DNA from: Methanobacteriota archaeon
Lineage (GTDB): Archaea > Hydrothermarchaeota > Hydrothermarchaeia > Hydrothermarchaeales > JACRDW01
NCBI GenBank assembly: GCA_016212785.1
Contig: JACRDW010000125.1
Coordinates: 1 to 20,343 of the forward strand
DNA length: 20,343 nucleotides
Direction: 5' to 3'
Shown: positions 1 through 5,406 of the stretch, piece by piece
How the letters are laid out: each line of letters starts with the position of its first letter
How positions within the stretch are numbered: position 1 is the first letter of the stretch
Notes under the pieces: model-generated
Database searches by the model: none
What the model was told of the DNA's origin: nothing
What the model saw: the letters and a program-made list of their open reading frames with translations, nothing else
Translations under genes and position numbers: made by a program

Positions 1-1
1 A

Positions 2-358
2 TATGCAGTAATAGAAATAAATATTGCAAGACCAGGTGATAAAGTCAGCCACCATGCCACATCCATAAATTCCCGTGAACCAGACAGCATGTCACCCCAA
101 CTGGGAACATATGGAGGCACACCAAATCCCAAGAAACTCAAAGACCTTTTGACTCTTCTTAGAGAATATGAAATTCAAATGGATGAATATAATAGAGCTG
201 TTTCCCAATACAATGCCTTGGTTAGAAAATATAATGCTGCTAATCCAATTACACAACTCTCCCTTCGAGATGATCTAAATAATCAAGCCAAAATAGTTAA
301 TCAAGAACTAGAAGATGTCAATAGAGTTGTCGCCAAAATTAATGTATTGATTAGTTGA
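2..358 (+). CDS. 3' part of an unrecognised coiled-coil protein (5' end outside window)
   Basis: The reading frame is open from base 2 to the TGA at 356-358 with no stop upstream. The ATG at 89 has no ribosome site, so it is probably internal and the gene starts before the window. The visible part (118 residues) begins YAVIEINIARPGDKV, followed by a Gly/Pro-rich stretch (QLGTYGGTPNPKK). The last ~75 residues are charged and Asn/Gln-rich, with leucine/valine spacing typical of an amphipathic helix or coiled coil (LREYEIQM, YNALVRKYN, NQELEDVNRVVAKIN). There are no cysteines, no membrane segment and no catalytic motif that I recognise. It is convergent with the prenyltransferase gene that follows. 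Function unknown. The coding call rests on the long open frame and its non-random composition. Confidence 0.6.
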   Translation, partial: YAVIEINIARPGDKVSHHATSINSREPDSMSPQLGTYGGTPNPKKLKDLLTLLREYEIQMDEYNRAVSQYNALVRKYNAANPITQLSLRDDLNNQAKIVNQELEDVNRVVAKINVLIS

Positions 359-442
359 AAAAAAGAAGGCTGCAAAGAAATCGACCCCTTTCTAAACAGA
401 CTGGACATCAAGAAACTGAAGAGATATAAATGAAAATAGTAA

Positions 443-1288
443 CTAAATCATCAAGTCAAGCGCAACGAAAACAAAAATCGAAACGCTGACTGCAGCATTT
501 ATGTTGAAGAACGCAACAGGAACTTTTTCAAGTTTTTCTGGAGAGACTATTAAATGTTCGTATATCAATAGTAAAGAAATAACTCCTACTCCTATCAAGT
601 AAAAAATTCCTAATTTTAAAATGAAAAAAACTGAGAGGAGAAGCAAGATCGTTATTGCATGACACGTTGAAGAAATCGTCAATGCGTTTTTAGCTCCAAA
701 CCTTGCAGGAATAGAGTGCAGCCCGAATTTCCTATCAAACCCTACATCCTGGCAGGAGTATATAATATCGAAGCCTGCCACCCAGAAAGTTACGGCTGCT
801 GCGAGAATAAGCGCAGGCAGCTCTATGCTTGCGGTGATTGCGACCCAGCCGCCGAAGGGAGCGAATGCGAGGTTCGTGCCGAGCAAAACATGCGCGAACG
901 AAGTGTAGCGCTTCGAATAGGGGTACGCAAGAGCGGTAATCACCGGAATTGGAGCTAATGCGAATGCAAGGAAGTTCAACTGATACGCCGAAAAAAAGAG
1001 TAAAATGTATGACAGAATAATGACGGTCTTTGCCTCTCCGGTGCTCACCTCTCCGCTCGGCAGAAGCCTGTCTTTTGTTCTGGGATTTTTCGCATCTATC
1101 GTCCTGTCCACGAGGTCTGCAAGAACGATTGCTGCGCTGCGAGCGCCAAAGAGCGCAAGCGTAATCCAGAAAAATTTTTCTAGCGGAATTATCCCGCCAT
1201 AAGCGAGCATGGCCCCTGCGTAGGCAAACGTCAGGGAAAAAATTGTGTGCTCGAAGCGGATGAGCTGCAGAAGCATTTTGAGGTTCAT
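443..1288 (-). CDS. UbiA-family prenyltransferase, MqnP-like (menaquinone pathway)
   Basis: 281-residue polytopic membrane protein with about eight hydrophobic segments, the normal UbiA size. UbiA enzymes transfer a polyprenyl chain from its diphosphate onto an aromatic ring in the membrane. The first Asp motif is ADLVDRTIDAKNPRTKDR (57-74), and the second region is DIIYSCQDVGFDRKFGLHSI (174-193). The second region, with GLHSIPARFG, is the form seen in 4-hydroxybenzoate/MqnP-type enzymes rather than geranylgeranylglyceryl phosphate synthases. Oddity: the Asn that usually opens NxxxDxxxD is Ala57. The ATG at 1288 follows the toxin stop by 6 nt, so the gene is probably co-transcribed with the toxin-antitoxin pair. 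A UbiD gene lies 1.4 kb away on the same strand. Family call is firm. The substrate (futalosine-route menaquinone precursor) is inference. Confidence 0.88.
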   Translation of the reverse strand: MNLKMLLQLIRFEHTIFSLTFAYAGAMLAYGGIIPLEKFFWITLALFGARSAAIVLADLVDRTIDAKNPRTKDRLLPSGEVSTGEAKTVIILSYILLFFSAYQLNFLAFALAPIPVITALAYPYSKRYTSFAHVLLGTNLAFAPFGGWVAITASIELPALILAAAVTFWVAGFDIIYSCQDVGFDRKFGLHSIPARFGAKNALTISSTCHAITILLLLSVFFILKLGIFYLIGVGVISLLLIYEHLIVSPEKLEKVPVAFFNINAAVSVSIFVFVALDLMI

Positions 1289-1294
1289 GATGAA

Positions 1295-1561
1295 CTACCT
1301 TTTGTATATCTTGTCGTGATGGTCTAAGTCGAGAAATTCAACAAGCCCTTCATTCTCATTGACAGAAAATATCAAGACAAAGGGGTCGAGATGTACACGT
1401 CTTATATTTTTCATGTCATATCTCAGCGGTTTATAATGAGTTGGATTTTCTATAATCTCCCCTATCCTCTTTTGTATCCGCTGAAAAAGAAGAAAATTCT
1501 TTTTCTTTATTTTCCTTAACTTTACCGCTAATTCAGGCTTTATTTCAAAAGAATAAGGCAT
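1295..1561 (-). CDS. RelE/ParE-family toxin
   Basis: 88 residues from MPYSFEIKPELAVKLRKIKK. Proteins of this fold are mRNA interferases or gyrase poisons of type II toxin-antitoxin modules. The small, basic alpha-then-beta pattern fits the family: a Lys/Arg-rich helical N-terminus, NPTHYKPL, RRVHLDPFVLIFSVNE, and the C-terminal DHHDKIYKR that takes the place of the usual GHRxxVY ending. I chose the ATG at 1561 because it lies 4 nt after the antitoxin stop and has GTGAT just upstream. A TTG nine codons earlier (1588) would overlap the antitoxin and is less likely. The antitoxin precedes it and ubiA follows after 6 nt. Which residues are catalytic cannot be settled by eye. Confidence 0.8.
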   Translation of the reverse strand: MPYSFEIKPELAVKLRKIKKKNFLLFQRIQKRIGEIIENPTHYKPLRYDMKNIRRVHLDPFVLIFSVNENEGLVEFLDLDHHDKIYKR

Positions 1562-1565
1562 CCAA

Positions 1566-1814
1566 TCACTCGGAAAAATATTCTTCAAATTCTTTCATGC
1601 TGCTGAATTTTATACCTTTTTGCTTCTGAATTTTTTCCAATTTCTTCAGAAATTCTGGATTAAGCTCTCTGTGCAAATCGTTGCTTATCGCATCAAGTTC
1701 ATCTTCCATAGAGATTATTTTCTGCTTCAGCAAAGCAATGTCACTTTGTATATTTTTCAAAATTTTAATTTCAGGCCCTTTAAAAATCTTCTGACTGGTT
1801 TTAATACTCTGCAT
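1566..1814 (-). CDS. antitoxin of the RelE-type module
   Basis: 82 residues from MQSIKTSQKIFKGPEIKI. A helical, highly charged middle part (ISMEDELDAISNDLHRELNP) is followed by a tail, EFLKKLEKIQKQKGIKFSSM then KEFEEYFSE, of the kind archaeal antitoxins use to wrap their toxin. No ribbon-helix-helix or other DNA-binding motif is obvious. The ATG at 1814 was chosen over an in-frame GTG at 1844: the ATG has GGTGG five bases upstream, and a TATA box at 1846-1855 would put transcription start near 1825, downstream of the GTG. It is the first gene of a likely antitoxin-toxin-ubiA transcript. The role is inferred from size and its position before a RelE-type gene. Confidence 0.7.
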   Translation of the reverse strand: MQSIKTSQKIFKGPEIKILKNIQSDIALLKQKIISMEDELDAISNDLHRELNPEFLKKLEKIQKQKGIKFSSMKEFEEYFSE

Positions 1815-1845
1815 TATAACCACCAAAATACAATCAGTCTCCACG

Positions 1846-1855
1846 ATATATAAAT
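1846..1855 (-). promoter_or_regulatory. TATA box of the antitoxin-toxin-ubiA unit
   Basis: Read on the minus strand this is ATTTATATAT, a good archaeal TATA box. Its centre is about 36 nt from the chosen antitoxin ATG, leaving a leader of roughly 10 nt that contains the GGTGG ribosome site. No other TATA-like box was seen before toxin or ubiA. Confidence 0.55.
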
Positions 1856-1880
1856 CTTAATATCTTCCAGAGGCTTTGAA

Positions 1881-1899
1881 AAGGCGGGTGAAGGCGGGT
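1881..1899. repeat. short tandem direct repeat, AAGGCGGGT twice
   Basis: AAGGCGGGT occurs at 1881-1889 and 1891-1899 with one base between. It lies in the ~160-bp gap between the antitoxin promoter and the end of the nuclease-like gene. The rest of the gap holds only a small hairpin (TGCC-GAA-GGCA at 1994-2004). No gene was seen there. Confidence 0.5.
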
Positions 1900-2015
1900 T
1901 AAACATTTTGCACTCATTATAAACCTTCAATGTAGGCTGTTATCTAACGTTTGGCGGGCATCTGAAGTTCCACGAAGGGGAATTTGGGCGGAGTGCCGAA
2001 GGCATTTCTAATTTC

Positions 2016-2591
2016 TCATTTCAATGCCGGGAGCATGGCGCTACAAAGCCATAATCTCTCGTTTCCGATTGACTTTTCCCAAGTAATACCATTTCCAGTT
2101 TCAGCACGTTTACGAAATAAATTTAACCAACACGCATATTTTGCATCATTTTGTATCAGCAAATATTTCATCTTTTCAATATCCCAGTCTTCTTCCATTT
2201 CCCCCTCGAATTTAATTTCGCACACCCAAAGCATAGGCCAATTTGATTCTCCTGTTGCATCGGGTGGAGCGTCTGGATTTTCTATGTCATCCCATATAAC
2301 TATATCTGGGTAACAAAAATACTTTTTTCTATCCTTGTAAACATAGGATATGTTAGGCTCACAACATACTCGATTCCATATCTGGTTATGTTCAAATCCT
2401 AGAACCGCACCTTTATAATTCCCTTTTACCGTGTCATAACCGATATTTCGATAGATAGAAGATATTCGGCTAGAAATCTCAGTCTGAATGTCGATTTCCC
2501 TAGACCATCTGTATGGCTCGCACTGCCAATCTTTAAGAAATTTCTCAATTACGTCCCAGGCAATTTGTACTAGATAAGGATACGCTGCCAT
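2016..2591 (-). CDS. PD-(D/E)XK nuclease-fold-like protein, function unknown
   Basis: 191 residues. No family name is recognised, but the layout matches the PD-(D/E)XK nuclease core. A glutamate sits in an N-terminal helix (DIQTEISSRISSIY, E38). Then YPDIVIWDD follows (Asp96 after Pro95) and, about 28 residues on, WVCEIKFEGE (Glu125-x-Lys127). The spacing PD ... ExK with beta-strand residues around each is the classical metal-binding signature. Asp107 to Gly114 form a loop between them. The C-terminus is helical. The start is fixed by GGAGGG eight bases before the ATG at 2591. It stands alone between the toxin-antitoxin/ubiA unit and ubiD, with its own TATA box and a dyad over the expected transcription start. 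It could be a small defence or DNA-repair nuclease or a degenerate restriction enzyme. No methyltransferase partner is nearby. Confidence 0.6.
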   Translation of the reverse strand: MAAYPYLVQIAWDVIEKFLKDWQCEPYRWSREIDIQTEISSRISSIYRNIGYDTVKGNYKGAVLGFEHNQIWNRVCCEPNISYVYKDRKKYFCYPDIVIWDDIENPDAPPDATGESNWPMLWVCEIKFEGEMEEDWDIEKMKYLLIQNDAKYACWLNLFRKRAETGNGITWEKSIGNERLWLCSAMLPALK

Positions 2592-2631
2592 TTTCTACCC
2601 TCCTTAAATCGTGCTTTCGCCTAACTCGTTC

Positions 2632-2654
2632 ATATCCGAACTGAGTTCGTATAT
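2632..2654. promoter_or_regulatory. dyad over the nuclease-gene transcription start
   Basis: CGAACT-G-AGTTCG (2637-2649) is a perfect interrupted palindrome. It extends on both sides to ATAT arms after a single mismatched pair. It sits about 26 bp downstream of the minus-strand TATA-like CGTTTATACC (rc of about 2670-2679), right where transcription of the nuclease-like gene should begin. It could be an operator or a leader hairpin. Confidence 0.5.
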
Positions 2655-2695
2655 CCTTCCATTTTGTCGGTATAAACGAATTTTTTTCATTTTTA

Positions 2696-4147
2696 TTACT
2701 CAACCCCCAGCTCCTTCCACATTCTCCAGATGCGCTCCTTAACTTCTTCGCTCATTTTTATTTCATCCGGCCACTCCCTTTCGAAGCCTTCTTCCTTCCA
2801 TTTTTTCGTTGCGTCGATGCCCATCTTTGAGCCGAGATTTGGCAGAGGAGCAGCGTGGTCGAGCGTATCGGCAGGCGCAGCGTCCACAAAAAAGATGTCC
2901 CTCTTCGGGTCGATTCGGTTAGAAACAGCCCATATTACTTCACTGATGTTTTGCACGTTTACATTTTCATCAACGACGATAATCGTTTTAGTAAACATCA
3001 TCTGCCCCATGCCCCAGAGAGCGAACATGACTTTTTTCGCATGCCCGGGATACTGCTTCTTTATCGACACTATTGCAAGGTTGTGAAATACGCCTTCGAT
3101 TGGAAGATTTATGTCAGCGATTTCGGGCAGCTGCATTTTGATGAGCGGCAAAAAGATGCGCTCGATCGCCTTGCCGATATAAGAGTCCTCCATCGGCGGC
3201 TTGCCCACAACTGTAGCAGGATAAATCGGATTCTTTCTGTGCGTTATGCAGGTGACGTGAAATACAGGATACAAGTCTGCGAGGGAGTAGTAGCCCGTGT
3301 GGTCGCCAAAGGGTCCTTCGATGCGGCGCTCTTCTGGATTTACGTATCCTTCCAGAACTATCTCTGCATTTGCAGGCACTTCTAAATTGACTGTCTCGCA
3401 CTTCACGAGCTCTACCGGCTTCTTTCGCAGAAAGCCTGCAAACAGCATTTCGTCGAAGCCTTCTGGCAGCGGTGCAGTAGCCGAGAATATGGTCGCAGGG
3501 TCGCCTCCAAGCGCAACCGCAACCTCAAGAGGCTCGCTTCTTTCTTCAGCCCTGCGGTAGTGTTTTGCTCCATGCTTGTGCACGTGCCAGTGCATTCCAG
3601 TAGTCGCCCTGTCATAAACCTGCATCCGATACATGCCGCAGTTGCGCTCCTCTGTTTCAGGGTCTTTTGTGAAAACGAGAGGCAGAGTTATGAAGCGCCC
3701 TGCATCTCCAGGCCAGCACTTCGGTATGGGAAATTTGTTTAAATCAACTTCTCCGCCCTTGAGAATAACTTCCTTGCATGGAGCGTTTTTAACGATTTTT
3801 GGAGGAAACGACAGGACTTCCTTCAACTTTACTGCGCTTTTTATCTTGCCTATCAAAGAAGAAGGAATCTCCGGCTTCAACAGCCTGACCAGACCTTCTC
3901 CTATGCCTTCAAGATTTTCTGTCTCTAATGCAAGCTTCATTCTCTCCACAGAGCCGAAGAGATTTGCAGCTATGGGTATGTTATAACCTTTCACATTTTC
4001 AAAAAGCAGGGCGGGTCCTTCTTTCTTTACAATGCTGTCTAAAATTTGAGTAATCTCGAGTTCTGGAGCAACCTCTGCCTTAATTCTTCGCAGCAGTTTT
4101 TTGCTCTCAAGCACCTCAATAAAATCTCTCAAATCTGAATACGTCAT
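2696..4147 (-). CDS. UbiD-family prenylated-FMN decarboxylase (MqnL-like)
   Basis: 483 residues, full UbiD length. UbiD enzymes decarboxylate aromatic or unsaturated acids using prenyl-FMN made by UbiX. UbiX is not in the window. Seen: NCGMYRMQVYDRATTGMHWH (the YRMQ Arg of the cofactor/active site), HVHKHGAKHY, VLEGYV then EGPFGDHTGYY (active-site Glu pair), and the C-terminal DHAAPLPNLGSKMGIDATKKW. The ATG at 4147 was chosen because it overlaps the upstream dtxR stop as ATGA and has GGAG 10 nt upstream. An in-frame ATG at 4156 would sit one base from that GGAG. The C-terminal block resembles menaquinone/ubiquinone UbiD. An alternative role is anhydromevalonate phosphate decarboxylase of archaeal isoprenoid synthesis, but those are usually shorter. 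Family sure, substrate inferred. Confidence 0.9.
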   Translation of the reverse strand: MTYSDLRDFIEVLESKKLLRRIKAEVAPELEITQILDSIVKKEGPALLFENVKGYNIPIAANLFGSVERMKLALETENLEGIGEGLVRLLKPEIPSSLIGKIKSAVKLKEVLSFPPKIVKNAPCKEVILKGGEVDLNKFPIPKCWPGDAGRFITLPLVFTKDPETEERNCGMYRMQVYDRATTGMHWHVHKHGAKHYRRAEERSEPLEVAVALGGDPATIFSATAPLPEGFDEMLFAGFLRKKPVELVKCETVNLEVPANAEIVLEGYVNPEERRIEGPFGDHTGYYSLADLYPVFHVTCITHRKNPIYPATVVGKPPMEDSYIGKAIERIFLPLIKMQLPEIADINLPIEGVFHNLAIVSIKKQYPGHAKKVMFALWGMGQMMFTKTIIVVDENVNVQNISEVIWAVSNRIDPKRDIFFVDAAPADTLDHAAPLPNLGSKMGIDATKKWKEEGFEREWPDEIKMSEEVKERIWRMWKELGVE

Positions 4148-4566
4148 TTGCAGCATTCTCCACTTGGAATTTTATTTCCGTGCGGGCACTTTTCTGGATG
4201 ATTCAGGGCAGTGCAGACGGCATCTGCTATTTCCTTAGATATGTGATGCTCCAGACCGCATGCGTTGTCGTGCACGCTTTTGTCCAGCTTCATGTTCAGT
4301 ATGTCTGTAAGCAGCAACTCGGCTAATCTGTGGTTTCGTACGACCTGCCTTGCTACACTTCTTCCTTTCTTTGTAAGATTAACTCCTACCCTCGTCTCGT
4401 ATTCAACTAACCCCATTTCTTCCATTTTTTTAAGCATTTCAACAGCGCTCGGAGGAGCTATTTTAAGGCTTTCGGCTATCTCATTTATCTTCGCTATACT
4501 CTTTCCTCTCTCTTCAAATATCCAGAGAAGTTCTAAATATTCTTCAATGTTCTCAGTTACCCTCAT
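4144..4566 (-). CDS. DtxR-family iron-dependent repressor (short form)
   Basis: 140 residues. A winged helix-turn-helix (about 8-70) with EIAESLKIAPPSAVEMLKKM as the HTH is followed by the metal-binding dimerisation domain. NHRLAE gives His79 and Glu83, and CGLEHH gives Cys103, Glu106 and His107. The Cys-x-x-Glu-His form matches iron-type DtxR/IdeR rather than MntR, which has Glu there. It ends with CPHGNKIPSGECC and has no SH3/FeoA domain. The ATG overlaps the stop of the preceding DtxR-FeoA gene (ATGA), and its own stop overlaps the ubiD start. It probably senses Fe(II) and may bind the palindromes before feoB. It is a shortened paralogue of its upstream neighbour, with about 40% identity judged by eye. 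Confidence 0.9.
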   Translation of the reverse strand: MRVTENIEEYLELLWIFEERGKSIAKINEIAESLKIAPPSAVEMLKKMEEMGLVEYETRVGVNLTKKGRSVARQVVRNHRLAELLLTDILNMKLDKSVHDNACGLEHHISKEIADAVCTALNHPEKCPHGNKIPSGECCK

Positions 4567-5213
4567 TTTGTTACCTTTCTCACATAAATCTCTCTCGCTA
4601 TTTCTTCATCGATGGCAAGCTCGGTCTCGCCTATTTTTATAACAAACGAGGGGCGCTTTTGGTGCAGCTTAATCGTGCTTCCCGGAATTACACCCAGCGA
4701 GCTCAGCCGGTCTAACCTCGTGTGCTCCTTAGGTACTATGAAAACAATTCTCCCCCCTTCTCCAGGTTCTAACTCCATCAGGGGCATTACCAATGGCTTA
4801 ATATCTCTCTTAAATTTTGTACAGCACTCACCTCTGGGTATAAGTTTGCCGTGAGGACACAGCGGAGGGTGCCCTAAAAAAGCGCATACGCTGTCAGTTA
4901 CTTCGGAACTGAGCAGATGCTCGAATTTGCAAGCCTGCGGCTCGAAGTGCTCCTCTTCAATCTCAAATACTCCGGAGAGCAACCTTTCCGCAAGGCGGTG
5001 GCGGCGAATTATCTCTCCAGCTTTCTTGTCCCCTTCTTTGTTTAGAGAGATTCTATTTTCATAAGTGGATATCAAACCCTGCTTTTCCATTTCTGCGAGA
5101 ACTTTCTCCGCATCCTTCTCTCTCGCTGCTGCAAGGATTTGCTCTACGTTGCTCTTGCCTTCCTCCCTGAGAGTCCAGATGACCTCCAATAATTCATCGA
5201 TCTGCTCTTTCAT
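4563..5213 (-). CDS. DtxR-FeoA fusion, metal-dependent regulator
   Basis: 216 residues. DtxR-like winged-helix (about 1-65) and metal domain (RHRLAE with His72 and Glu76; CKFEH with Cys95, Glu98 and His99; CPHGKLIPRGECC) are followed by a FeoA/SH3-like beta domain (about 143-216: LEPGEGGRIVFIV, LSSLGVIPGSTIKL, ending IYVRKVTK). The start is decided by GGAGG five bases before the ATG at 5213. Upstream in-frame ATG (5225) and GTG (5243) have no such site and would overlap the zinc-ribbon gene more. From 5213 the N-terminus also lines up with its paralogue. The helix-turn-helix looks weaker than in the paralogue. It lies between a zinc-ribbon gene and a second dtxR. It may regulate the operon or modulate FeoB through its FeoA part; no separate feoA is visible. 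Confidence 0.88.
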   Translation of the reverse strand: MKEQIDELLEVIWTLREEGKSNVEQILAAAREKDAEKVLAEMEKQGLISTYENRISLNKEGDKKAGEIIRRHRLAERLLSGVFEIEEEHFEPQACKFEHLLSSEVTDSVCAFLGHPPLCPHGKLIPRGECCTKFKRDIKPLVMPLMELEPGEGGRIVFIVPKEHTRLDRLSSLGVIPGSTIKLHQKRPSFVIKIGETELAIDEEIAREIYVRKVTK

Positions 5214-5406
5214 TTTTTCCTCCATTTGAGTATCTTCTTTCACGTCTAAAAATTCTTTGCAGAAAATTTAAAATCGTCGATTCTTCCACAAATTGATAGT
5301 TGCAGTTTGGGCAGCAGATTATCTTGCATTCGCCCATGACTAGAGGGCACTTCTTGCACTTCATTTCTTCCCTGCGAAACTCATAGCCGCACAGCGGACA
5401 CTTCAT
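5194..5406 (-). CDS. small Cys-rich (zinc-ribbon) protein of the feo operon
   Basis: 70 residues with eight cysteines: C3 and C6 (CPLCGYEF), C17 and C20 (CKKCPL), C27, C31, C32 and C35 (CPNCNYQF). This gives two zinc-ribbon or Fe-S knuckles followed by a basic helical tail (LQRIFRRERRY). Such proteins are found next to feoB and DtxR genes in anaerobes and archaea; their biochemical role is not established. The ATG overlaps the feoB stop (ATGA), and its 3' end overlaps the start of the DtxR-FeoA gene by 20 nt, so the three should be translationally coupled. It may act as an iron-sensing or FeoC-like accessory; that is inference. Confidence 0.85.
   Translation of the reverse strand: MKCPLCGYEFRREEMKCKKCPLVMGECKIICCPNCNYQFVEESTILNFLQRIFRRERRYSNGGKNERADR

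Noticed and set aside
1936..2005. Integron attC-like sites around the nuclease gene (ATCTAAC, and GCCTAAC near 2619)
   Set aside because: RYYYAAC-type cores occur, but the matching GTTRRRY cores are missing and no long imperfect palindrome joins them; no integrase is present.
2730..3560. Several open frames on the plus strand inside ubiD
   Set aside because: They are antisense shadows of a full-length UbiD gene; none has a ribosome site or a recognisable product.
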